Assembly: GCA_900319255.1 (NCBI GenBank)
Contig: ONNU01000298.1
Location: 1-6,583 of the forward strand
Length of the DNA stretch: 6,583 bases
Direction: 5' to 3'
DNA from: an uncultured Eubacteriales bacterium
GTDB taxonomy: Bacteria; Bacillota; Clostridia; Oscillospirales; Acutalibacteraceae
Each line of letters starts with the position of its first letter. The first letter of the stretch is position 1. The notes below the pieces were generated by a model. It had not been told where the DNA came from. It saw only the letters and a program-made list of their open reading frames with translations, and searched no databases. A program made the position numbers and the translations under genes. This document shows, one piece after another, positions 1 through 5,166 of this stretch.

Positions 1-23
1 GTGGAGCGAACCCGGGGGGGAGA

Positions 24-100
24 TAAGGAAAAGGGATTTCAAAAGGGGAGAACCTTAAGAGGGGGGCGCAGCCCACCTCTTGTGGTTTTCCTCTTTTGTC
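24..100 (+). repeat. Dispersed hairpin repeat, copy A (outer part)
   Basis: This stretch begins TAAGGAAAAGGGATT and matches the outer end of the inverted copy at the far right of the window (6582 downward), which begins TAAGGAAAGGGGATT. It holds a long imperfect palindrome: arm 40-67, three-base loop 68-70, arm 71-98. By hand 23 of 28 positions pair, and some of the mismatches would be G-U pairs in RNA. After about position 100 the similarity to the right-hand copy is lost; a short separate hairpin follows, and the next part of the repeat appears in the opposite direction at 183-227. I see no reading frame here. It may be a non-autonomous mobile element or an intergenic hairpin repeat. The similarity is directly visible; the mobile nature is inferred. 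Confidence 0.7.
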
Positions 101-119
101 GCAGCGGCAAAGCCGCTGC
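101..119. repeat. Short perfect hairpin next to repeat copy A
   Basis: GCAGCGGC (101-108), loop AAA, GCCGCTGC (112-119): an 8-bp perfect GC-rich stem. It directly follows the large palindrome of copy A and has no counterpart at the matching place in the right-hand copy. No T-run follows it, so it is not a typical terminator on either strand. Function unknown. Confidence 0.55.
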
Positions 120-182
120 CCTCGGAAGAAGCCAGCAATCATTAGAAGCCAGGGTATAAAGAATAAATCCCGAATCTGTTTT

Positions 183-227
183 TCCACTTTCATGCCCTAA
201 GATATACTTCATTTGTATTTCTGCTTT
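183..227 (-). repeat. Dispersed repeat, inner part, inverted copy (A2)
   Basis: Read on the minus strand, this is the inner part of the same repeat family as 388-515. A 21-base block (207-227) is the exact reverse complement of 420-440, and a 12-base block (187-198, CTTTCATGCCCT) is the exact reverse complement of 449-460. The short stretch between them differs. Similarity weakens below about 183. With the copy at 388-515 it forms an inverted pair around the terminator and gene remnant at 235-388. Confidence 0.7.
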
Positions 228-234
228 AAATACA

Positions 235-274
235 AAAAGCTCTGCCGTACCTTATCTGATACGGCAGAGCTTTT
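235..274. terminator. Strong bidirectional intrinsic terminator
   Basis: A perfect 15-bp stem (235-249 with 260-274, GC core GCTCTGCCGTA) and a 10-base loop. On the plus strand the stem runs into TTTTATTTTATT. On the minus strand it ends in a run of five T. Its minus-strand side lies 3 bp past the stop codon of the gene remnant at 278-388, which is where a gene's own terminator should be. It can also stop readthrough from the left. Confidence 0.85.
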
Positions 275-277
275 ATT

Positions 278-388
278 TTATTGCTTTCCCTCTTTGTCTT
301 TTTGCCGTCTTGACTTTGCAAGAACAATGATAAATGCTGAGAATACTGCGATCACAGCGGCTATTATAAAGCCTGCGGCTGTTGCGGT
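278..388 (-). pseudogene. 3' remnant of a membrane-anchored protein gene
   Basis: On the minus strand, codons from 388 down to the stop TAA (278-280) read as the end of a membrane protein. There are about 24 mostly hydrophobic residues (core GFIIAAVIAVFSAFIIVLA) followed by a strongly basic tail, KSRRQKDKEGKQ. This is the usual look of a C-terminal membrane anchor with its tail in the cytoplasm. The stop is followed at once by a strong terminator. Upstream, the frame enters the repeat copy that starts at 388 and reaches a stop after about 20 more codons, with no convincing start or ribosome site. The simplest reading is that the 5' part of the gene was lost or replaced when the repeat arrived or recombined. 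The protein family cannot be told from 36 residues; a chance open frame is possible but less likely given the terminator. Confidence 0.5.
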
Positions 389-515
389 AAGGAAAGGGGA
401 TTCCACCTTTTGCCCCACCAAAGCAGAAATACAAATGAAGCAAGGCTCAGGGCATGAAAGCGGAACAACGAATTACATTTATCAGCCCTCAACGGAAATG
501 TAAATATGTGAAATA
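388..515 (+). repeat. Dispersed repeat, copy B, palindrome deleted
   Basis: It starts TAAGGAAAGGGGATT (388-402), 15 of 15 identical to the right-hand copy read inward from 6582. It continues at 403-473 with 63 of 71 bases identical to 6526 downward. Weaker similarity runs to about 515 (6425 in the other copy). Compared with that copy, B lacks 41 bp exactly at the junction 402/403. The missing piece (6527-6567) is nearly the whole palindrome, so B cannot form the hairpin. No gene is supported inside it. Confidence 0.75.
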
Positions 516-553
516 TGACAGACATTTGCCGTGCCTGCGGCTGCGCCCGGAAG

Positions 554-596
554 AAAAAACGGACGGCAGCAGGCTTTTTTGCAGCCCGCTGCCGTC
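554..596 (-). terminator. Intrinsic terminator of the PadR/reductase unit
   Basis: GACGGCAGC (562-570) pairs perfectly with GCTGCCGTC (588-596), extended inside by three more pairs after one mismatch. On the minus strand the stem is followed by CGTTTTTTCTT. It lies 25 bp past the stop codon of the reductase fusion gene. Confidence 0.88.
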
Positions 597-621
597 AGGA
601 AGTGCTTTATGCGGAAAATAT

Positions 622-2241
622 TTATTTGCCTGCCGATCTGGCATAATGCGCGGGGTACCAGTTCTGGAACCATTTTGTGAATATGCCCATAAGGATCGGT
701 ACAATGTTGTTGATGATGAACAGATACGGCGCTACCGGTGAGCCTGTGAGGAAAAATGTCCATACGCTTGTGAGTATGTACAGTATGCCCCATATAAGCG
801 TCAGTATGCGGTTGGTACGCATGAACAGGGGATTTTTCAGCGCCGCTTCACCGTCATAGCTGTTCATGGAATACCATGCCGTCAGGGGGATCTTTGTAAG
901 ACAGGATATGCTCCACATCAGCCCGAATGCAAGGTATGAACCCGGAAGTATGAATTTCAGCGCATCCGGAAGAAGTATCGCCGAGACCGAAAAGCCCGTC
1001 ACCGCCGTCATGGAGATCATATCATATATCGTCTTGCGGAAACGGAAAAATATCAGTCCCGTCAGCGCGCATATCCCTGCTGTGATAAGACTTCCGTAAA
1101 AGCTGTCTATTGATGCGGCTATCCAGAAGGTTATCCACGGGATCAGCATTATTATCATGTTCGTTCCCTTGCTGCTGTCGGAGGGGGTATTCTTCTGTGC
1201 GGCGCCGGTTTTTGCAGAACCGAAATATTTATCCCAATTCAGCATCAGATCAAAATCGCCCTCTACACTGTAAAGCTTTTTCACCATGGCTTCGGAACCG
1301 CTGAGCTTGCCCTCTGCAATATCCGTCCATACTGTGAAGGGGGTGTTTATCTTTGTCGTGCAGGGCAGAAAATCATCCCGCCGTACTTCATAGCCGTCCT
1401 TTTTCAGAATGATCTGGAAGGACTTTTCCCTGTCGGTATAGCACATTTCAAGTACAATGTCTTTTCCGCTGTAGGAGGCTTTGTTATAGAGTGATGCCAT
1501 CTGCTTTGTGAAAATATATGAAGCGTCATATTTTTTCCCTGTTTCCGCAGAAACGCCCCAGCTTGCGTCTGCCATTTCTTCAAAGGTCTCTCTCGGGAAT
1601 AAAAGCCGGGACAGCTGATCCTTTGTCTGAGCGCTGATACTTCCGCCGGCAAATTCACGCCCCGCCTGACTGACATAGCCGAGATATTCGTCTGTACGTC
1701 CATGCAGAGCGTCAACCCTGAATAATTCCCCCTGACCGCAATAGATGGTTTCGTAATTTTCCTTGCCAAGAAAATGATCGAACATAGCGTCCACAGAACC
1801 GTAATTTCCCGATGCAGTGTAGAAGCCGCAGGTGGAAATGATTATATGACGCTTTCCGGACATATCATAGCGCATAGGATGTCCGCCGCTTTCGCTTTCG
1901 CTTACCATAAAGGGCAGGGCAAGGGGGAGCTGACGGTCGATCAGGTTTTTCAGCCTGCCGGGAACATTGAAATAATAAAGTCCGAATGACCATATTATTA
2001 TATCCGCCCACAGTATTCTGTCCAGAACCTCCTTCATATCGTCCTGTATCACACATTTTCCCGGCGTTTTGCTCCAGCATCCGAAGCATCCGATACAGCT
2101 TCCGATATTTTTATCTTTTACGGTGATCTCTTCACATTTCGTTTCTGCCTTTTCGGAAATGCCCCTTATAAATGCGCTTGTAAGCTTGTAGGTGTTGCTT
2201 TTTTTGCCCTTGGGGCTGCCGTTAATCACCAGGATTTTCAT
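622..2241 (-). CDS. Flavodoxin-like reductase / SCP2-like / membrane fusion protein
   Basis: A 539-residue protein with three parts. Residues 1-205 look like the NAD(P)H-dependent FMN reductase / iron-sulfur flavoprotein group: beta strand KILVINGSPKG with the phosphate-binding loop (residues 8-18), the aromatic loop near 84-96, and LKNLIDR at 97-103. Cysteines 49, 52, 55 and 63 form CX2CX2CX7C, the compact spacing used for a [4Fe-4S] cluster in archaeal iron-sulfur flavoproteins. Residues about 240-341 resemble SCP2 sterol-carrier domains (a TVWTDIAEGKLSG stretch followed by VEGDFDLMLNWDKYFG). Residues 362-530 contain about six membrane helices. The start at 2241 has GGAGG (minus strand, 2251-2255) 9 bp upstream and lies inside the end of the padR gene, so the two are probably co-translated. 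A membrane-bound redox enzyme acting on a lipid or quinone-like substrate is an inference; the substrate is unknown. Coding and the flavodoxin-like domain are well supported, the SCP2 assignment moderately. Confidence 0.85.
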   Translation of the reverse strand: MKILVINGSPKGKKSNTYKLTSAFIRGISEKAETKCEEITVKDKNIGSCIGCFGCWSKTPGKCVIQDDMKEVLDRILWADIIIWSFGLYYFNVPGRLKNLIDRQLPLALPFMVSESESGGHPMRYDMSGKRHIIISTCGFYTASGNYGSVDAMFDHFLGKENYETIYCGQGELFRVDALHGRTDEYLGYVSQAGREFAGGSISAQTKDQLSRLLFPRETFEEMADASWGVSAETGKKYDASYIFTKQMASLYNKASYSGKDIVLEMCYTDREKSFQIILKKDGYEVRRDDFLPCTTKINTPFTVWTDIAEGKLSGSEAMVKKLYSVEGDFDLMLNWDKYFGSAKTGAAQKNTPSDSSKGTNMIIMLIPWITFWIAASIDSFYGSLITAGICALTGLIFFRFRKTIYDMISMTAVTGFSVSAILLPDALKFILPGSYLAFGLMWSISCLTKIPLTAWYSMNSYDGEAALKNPLFMRTNRILTLIWGILYILTSVWTFFLTGSPVAPYLFIINNIVPILMGIFTKWFQNWYPAHYARSAGK

Positions 2242-2782
2242 TTTTCAATTCCTCCATCTGTCTGATACAGCTTTCGATCCATTGATCCTGCATTTTCATA
2301 TACATCTTTCCGTATTCCACGGTCATTTTCCAGTAAAGCGCTTTCATGGGGTCGTCTATCATGCTTGCGTAATTTGCAATATCCGGCGGCGATGTTGTCA
2401 GGCTTTCTGTAAAGCTGCTGCCGGCATTGCGGAGCTTTTTGAAAAAGCTGATATTCTCGTCAAGGCTAAGCTCCCCCCTGAAAAACACCTTCATCATCAG
2501 CGGACTTCTTACCTCAGATTCAGCGTTTTCTTCCCTCAGCCAGCGTTTCAGCTCATCCCTGCCCTTGTCTGTAATGGTGAATATTTTTTTGTCAGGCCTG
2601 CCTTCCTGGGGGATGGTTTCATCCGTAGCCCAGCTGTTCCTTTTGAGCGTCTGTAATTCCCTGTAAATCTGGCTGGTCTGAGCGTGCCAGAAATAGCTGA
2701 GGGAATCACGGAATATCTGTACGATATCATACCCGGTCATACTACCATAATTCAGCAGCCCTAATATCCCATGCTTTAACAT
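2222..2782 (-). CDS. PadR-family transcriptional repressor
   Basis: A 186-residue protein with the two-part PadR layout. A winged helix-turn-helix at about 1-82 includes the typical opening HGILGLLNYGSMTGYDI, the recognition region FWHAQTSQIYREL (31-43) and the wing GRPDKKIFTITDKG (61-74). A mostly helical dimerisation region (Vir_act_alpha_C type, about 90-180) follows. The length matches the long PadR subfamily (Bacillus subtilis PadR is about 180 residues). The start at 2782 is fixed by AAAGGAGGGG (minus strand, 2796-2787) just upstream. It is the first gene of a two-gene unit and overlaps the reductase fusion by 20 bp. Its own promoter carries two copies of a palindrome, which suggests it represses itself and the reductase until a ligand, possibly a toxic phenolic or membrane-active compound, releases it. 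The ligand is not visible from sequence. Confidence 0.9.
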   Translation of the reverse strand: MLKHGILGLLNYGSMTGYDIVQIFRDSLSYFWHAQTSQIYRELQTLKRNSWATDETIPQEGRPDKKIFTITDKGRDELKRWLREENAESEVRSPLMMKVFFRGELSLDENISFFKKLRNAGSSFTESLTTSPPDIANYASMIDDPMKALYWKMTVEYGKMYMKMQDQWIESCIRQMEELKNENPGD

Positions 2783-2796
2783 AATGCCCCTCCTTT

Positions 2797-2812
2797 ATTC
2801 CACTTGTGTAAT
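2797..2812. promoter_or_regulatory. Putative PadR operator 2 (one mismatch)
   Basis: ATTCCACTTGTGTAAT differs from operator 1 in a single base (T2809 for G2831). It starts 22 bp from operator 1, two helical turns, so both would lie on the same face of the DNA. It sits between the -10 box and the ribosome site of padR. Confidence 0.65.
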
Positions 2813-2841
2813 ATTATAATTCCACTTGTGGAATATGTCAA
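2813..2841 (-). promoter_or_regulatory. Consensus sigma-A promoter of the padR unit
   Basis: On the minus strand, TTGACA (2841-2836), a 17-bp spacer and TATAAT (2818-2813) match both consensus hexamers exactly. The spacer is nearly filled by one 16-bp palindrome. Such a strong promoter would need tight repression. Confidence 0.9.
2819..2834. promoter_or_regulatory. Putative PadR operator 1 (perfect palindrome)
   Basis: ATTCCACTTGTGGAAT: a perfect 7-bp inverted repeat around TT, lying between the -35 and -10 boxes. A bound dimer would block RNA polymerase. That PadR binds here is inferred from position and symmetry; it is not the ATGT-N8-ACAT motif described for some PadR proteins. Confidence 0.7.
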
Positions 2842-2842
2842 G

Positions 2843-3138
2843 TGTTAATCTGCCTCTTGCAGATTAAAGGTCAAAGATAATAGTTTAGAGTTCAAATCTC
2901 AAAGATAGTAGTTCAAAGCTGCTTTATTCTGCATCTGAGGGCTATAGTCGGAAGTCAAAATAAATTTTTATGTCTGCTGTTTTCAGTTTTCAGTCTTGAA
3001 TCAGCCGGCAACGCCGGTGCTATATCTCTCCACAATAGCCTATTCTCAACCTGATCCGATTCCACTTTCCGAATTTTAACAAACCACTAATCACTAACAA
3101 CTATTATCTATAAACTACTACCCATTACGACTTGAGTG
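2843..3138. other. Gene-free AT-rich spacer with degenerate short repeats
   Basis: No gene is supported. The stretch holds loosely repeated units: CAAAGATAATAG / CAAAGATAGTAG with AGTTCAAA nearby (2870-2920), TTTTCAG twice in tandem (2980-2993), and a run of CTAATCACTAACAACTATTATC type (3085-3115). The last is partly complementary to the first. A small stem CCGGC-AAC-GCCGG lies at 3005-3017 with no T-run. It looks like decayed intergenic sequence between divergent genes. Confidence 0.5.
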
Positions 3139-3147
3139 TGGTATAAT
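3139..3147 (+). promoter_or_regulatory. Extended -10 promoter for the GNAT gene
   Basis: TGGTATAAT gives an exact TATAAT (3142-3147) preceded by the TG of an extended -10 element. The -35 position (about 3119-3124, TACCCA) is poor, which is common for extended -10 promoters. It lies about 40 bp before the acetyltransferase start. Confidence 0.65.
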
Positions 3148-3188
3148 AAAACAGTGGAAATCTGCAAAGAAAGAGGCGGCGTATTGTT

Positions 3189-3623
3189 ATGATAAGAAAA
3201 GCTATGGTAAATGACAGCGGAATGATCCATGATCTGTGCGTAAATGATCTCGGGTATGAATGTGACGGGGAACTGGTCAGAAAGCGGCTTGAGGGGCTGG
3301 ATCCTGAGAGGGAATGTGTTTTTGTTGCGGTGGCTGATGACAGGATAGCAGGGTTTATCCATGTGGAAAAGTATGAAGTGCTGTATTGCCAGGGGATGGC
3401 GAATATACTGGGGCTTGCCGTTGCAAAGAATTACCGCAGACAGGGGATCGGCGGAAAGCTTTTGACTGAGGCTGAAAAATGGGCAGCATCCATGGGCTTG
3501 CCTATGGTAAGGCTGAATTCCGGCATGACAAGAAAGGAAGCGCATACCTTCTACCGCAATATGGGCTATGATAACGAAAAAGAACAGATGAGATTTCTCA
3601 AAACGCTCAAAGCAGGGGAGTGA
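3189..3623 (+). CDS. GNAT-family N-acetyltransferase
   Basis: A 144-residue single-domain acetyltransferase, the usual length for the family. The acetyl-CoA binding motif A is clear: beta strand ILGLAVAKNYR followed by RRQGIGGKLL, where R83-x-x-G86-x-G88 fits the Q/R-x-x-G-x-G/A signature. Motif B is seen near the end, with N110 and FYRNMGYDNEKEQMRFLK (residues about 121-138) ending the fold. The start at 3189 has AAAGAGG at 3170-3176, 12 bp upstream, a rather long spacing and a moderate site. It is transcribed alone from an extended -10 promoter. The family transfers acetyl groups to small amines, antibiotics or protein N-termini; the substrate cannot be read from the sequence. It has no visible functional tie to its neighbours. 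Confidence 0.9.
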   Translation: MIRKAMVNDSGMIHDLCVNDLGYECDGELVRKRLEGLDPERECVFVAVADDRIAGFIHVEKYEVLYCQGMANILGLAVAKNYRRQGIGGKLLTEAEKWAASMGLPMVRLNSGMTRKEAHTFYRNMGYDNEKEQMRFLKTLKAGE

Positions 3624-3683
3624 AGCGCCCCCTGCATACCGCAGAATATCCCCGGTTTGGGTTCGTGTAAAACAATCCCGGGG
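3612..3683 (+). other. Inverted repeats at the end of the GNAT gene
   Basis: Two stems: GCAGGGG (3612-3618) with CCCCTGC (3629-3635), which spans the stop codon, and CCCCGG (3650-3655) with CCGGGG (3678-3683), extended by TTG/CAA after a bulge. Neither is followed by a good T-run, so they are weak terminator candidates that might act as 3'-end stabilisers. Confidence 0.35.
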
Positions 3684-3693
3684 CATTTCGTAG

Positions 3694-3815
3694 AAGCCGG
3701 CTGAGGGAGAGTTCATCCCCTGCATTTAACTATAGAACGCGGGAGCAAAAGTAACGCTTTGTCATACCTTCCAGCCATCATAGGCGCAGCGTCAGCTCTG
3801 CCGCCGGCTTTTATT
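3694..3815 (+). other. Long-range inverted repeat ending in a T-rich run
   Basis: AAGCCGGC (3694-3701) is the exact reverse complement of GCCGGCTT (3803-3810). The right arm runs into TTTTATT, as in an intrinsic terminator. The arms are about 100 bp apart and the inside pairs poorly, so it could be a folded 3' end of the GNAT transcript or coincidence. No gene is seen in 3624-3850. Confidence 0.3.
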
Positions 3816-3852
3816 GTGCTTGCGCAAATTTCAAAATTTTTCCGAAATAGTA

Positions 3853-3882
3853 TTGACAAAACGGATAAATATACGATATAAT
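3853..3882 (+). promoter_or_regulatory. Consensus sigma-A promoter of the ohrR-type gene
   Basis: TTGACA (3853-3858), an 18-bp spacer and TATAAT (3877-3882), both exact. Transcription should start near 3889, giving a leader of about 39 bases. This rules out any start codon upstream of that point for the regulator gene. Confidence 0.9.
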
Positions 3883-3884
3883 GA

Positions 3885-3894
3885 TTGTACACAA
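3885..3894. promoter_or_regulatory. Putative OhrR/MarR operator
   Basis: TTGT-AC-ACAA is a short perfect inverted repeat just after the -10 box and over the expected transcription start, the usual place for MarR-family autorepression. It is shorter than the Bacillus OhrR operator, so the assignment rests mainly on position. Confidence 0.5.
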
Positions 3895-3927
3895 GTAAAT
3901 CTGATGCAAGTAAAAAGGGTGATGCAA

Positions 3928-4389
3928 ATGTCTGATGAAAAGCCCGGATATGAAAAGCTAAGACTGCAGAATCAGGTGTGCTTTCCGCTGTATGCCTGCT
4001 CGAAGGAGCTTGTCCGGCAGTATACGCCGTATCTCAGGGAGCTTGGGTTGACGTATACACAGTATATCGTTATGATGGTTCTGTGGGAAAGAGAAAGCGT
4101 GTCCTCGAGAGAGCTGGCGGAATGTCTGCATCTGGATTACGGAACATTGACGCCGGTGCTGAAAAAGCTGGCGGGCGCAGGATATCTTATAAGAGAGCGC
4201 TCGGCTGAGGATGAACGGCTGCTGAAGCTTTCGCTTACGGAAAAGGGCGGAGGGCTGCGTGATAAGGCTGTGGATATCCCGCCGAAGATAGCGGAATGTA
4301 TGGGGCTGAGCGCGGAGGAATTCGGGATGCTTTATGAGCTGACATATAAGGCGCTGAAGCATATGGAAGAGGATAATGATAATAGATAA
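3928..4389 (+). CDS. ohrR: OhrR-type organic-peroxide-sensing MarR repressor
   Basis: A 153-residue MarR-family winged-helix regulator of the one-cysteine OhrR group. The N-terminal LQNQVCFPLYA carries Cys18 in the position of the reactive Cys15 of Bacillus subtilis OhrR. Tyr32 and Tyr43 match the two tyrosines (29 and 40) that hold that cysteine in the known structure. The DNA-binding part reads SSRELAECLHLDYGTLTPVLKKL, with the wing at RSAEDERLLKLSLTEKG. I chose the ATG at 3928 because AAAAAGGGTGAT lies just before it; the longer frame from 3814 would begin upstream of the promoter, and ATG 3904 has no ribosome site. Another cysteine, Cys24, also sits near the sensing site. Oxidation of Cys18 by organic hydroperoxide should release the DNA. 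Targets are probably itself and the peroxidase gene downstream. Confidence 0.92.
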   Translation: MSDEKPGYEKLRLQNQVCFPLYACSKELVRQYTPYLRELGLTYTQYIVMMVLWERESVSSRELAECLHLDYGTLTPVLKKLAGAGYLIRERSAEDERLLKLSLTEKGGGLRDKAVDIPPKIAECMGLSAEEFGMLYELTYKALKHMEEDNDNR

Positions 4390-4507
4390 ATAAGTGAATG
4401 ATGAACGCTAACTCTCTCCATCACGACAGCTGTCAGCATTGCCTGATGAATCCCCACGACTCACAAGCCCGGTCGTTTTGAAAGCGAAGCGATAATATGA
4501 CGGAAAC

Positions 4508-4541
4508 CGGCGGAGAAAACCGTAAAATATTTTTCTCGCCG
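4508..4541 (+). other. Hairpin in the spacer before the peroxidase gene
   Basis: CGGCG-G-AGAAAA (4508-4519) pairs with TTTTCTCGCCG (4531-4541): 11 bp with one bulged G (4513) and an 11-base loop. No T-run follows on the plus strand. The rest of 4390-4612 shows a 10-bp palindrome GACAGCTGTC (4425-4434), weak -10-like sequence TATATT (4567-4572) and no convincing promoter or second TTGT-N2-ACAA box. No gene is supported in this spacer. Confidence 0.4.
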
Positions 4542-4597
4542 CATAAACACAGCAGTTTCAAAAACGTATATTAATAATGCATAACAAAAATTACAAC

Positions 4598-4604
4598 AAG
4601 GAGG
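4598..4604 (+). promoter_or_regulatory. Ribosome binding site that fixes the gpx start
   Basis: AAGGAGG is a near-ideal site 8 bp before ATG 4613. It rules out the in-frame ATG at 4577, which would add 12 unmatched residues (MHNKNYNKEDNN) and has no ribosome site. Confidence 0.9.
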
Positions 4605-4612
4605 ACAATAAC

Positions 4613-5164
4613 ATGGCAGCGATTTATGATTTCAAGGTAAAGGACAGAGCAGGAAATGAAACAGAGCTTTCAGAATATCAGGGCAAGGTGCTGCTGATAG
4701 TCAATACAGCGACAGGGTGCGGCTTCACTCCCCATTATGACCCGCTGGAGGCGATGTATAAGGAGCTGAGGGACAGGGGCTTTGAAATACTTGATTTTCC
4801 CTGCAATCAGTTTGCAAATCAGGCTGCGGGCAGTGATGAGGAGATACACAGCTTCTGCACGATGAAATTCGGAACGGAATTTCCGCAGTTTGCAAAGATA
4901 GATGTCAACGGCGAAAATGCTCATCCGCTTTTTGCATACCTTGCATCGGAAAAGCCCTTTGAGGGCTTCGGCAAGGGGATCAAAAATGCAGCGCTGAATA
5001 AATTCGCCGCAATGAATAATAAAAGCTTCGGAGAAAAAGCATATATAAAATGGAATTTCACAAAATTCCTTGTAAACCGTAAGGGCGAGGTCGTTGCAAG
5101 ATTCGAGCCTACTGTGGATATGAAGGAAGTCCGCAGCGCGGTAATAACTGAATTGGAGAAGTAA
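4613..5164 (+). CDS. gpx: Glutathione-peroxidase-family peroxidase, 2-Cys type
   Basis: A 183-residue cytoplasmic thioredoxin-fold peroxidase. The catalytic set is complete: peroxidatic Cys36 in NTATGCGFTP, Gln70 in FPCNQFANQ, and Trp147-Asn148 in IKWNFTKFLV. Position 36 is cysteine (TGC), not selenocysteine. Cys82 in IHSFCTMKF matches the resolving cysteine of plant and bacterial thioredoxin-dependent Gpx proteins, so thioredoxin rather than glutathione is the likely reductant. It is longer than the 160-residue bacterial norm because of an insert at about 115-143, a variant I believe also occurs in other clostridial members. It reduces H2O2 or organic hydroperoxides. It lies 223 bp downstream of the OhrR-type gene, suggesting peroxide control, though its own promoter is unclear, and 2 bp before the CDF gene. 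Confidence 0.94.
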   Translation: MAAIYDFKVKDRAGNETELSEYQGKVLLIVNTATGCGFTPHYDPLEAMYKELRDRGFEILDFPCNQFANQAAGSDEEIHSFCTMKFGTEFPQFAKIDVNGENAHPLFAYLASEKPFEGFGKGIKNAALNKFAAMNNKSFGEKAYIKWNFTKFLVNRKGEVVARFEPTVDMKEVRSAVITELEK

Positions 5165-5166
5165 TA

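Noticed and set aside
101..119. Perfect GC stem as a terminator
   Set aside because: No T-run follows on either strand.
213..503. Plus-strand open frame of 96 codons across the repeat copies
   Set aside because: It runs through the terminator stem and repeat copy B, has no ribosome site and no protein-like pattern.
24..515. CRISPR array from the repeated blocks
   Set aside because: The copies are few, differ in orientation and length, and are not regularly spaced; no cas gene is present.
3108..3725. Open frame of 205 codons opposite the GNAT gene
   Set aside because: It lies antisense to a protein with a clear acetyl-CoA motif and has no recognisable domain.
3814..3927. In-frame N-terminal extension of the OhrR-type protein
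   Set aside because: It would begin upstream of the consensus promoter at 3853-3882 and has no ribosome site; homology to OhrR starts after ATG 3928.
4577..4612. Earlier in-frame ATG for the peroxidase
   Set aside because: No ribosome site, non-family residues, and AAGGAGG sits 8 bp before ATG 4613.
4724..4726. Selenocysteine at the peroxidase active site
   Set aside because: The codon for residue 36 lies about here within the TGCGGC stretch and reads TGC (Cys); there is no in-frame TGA.
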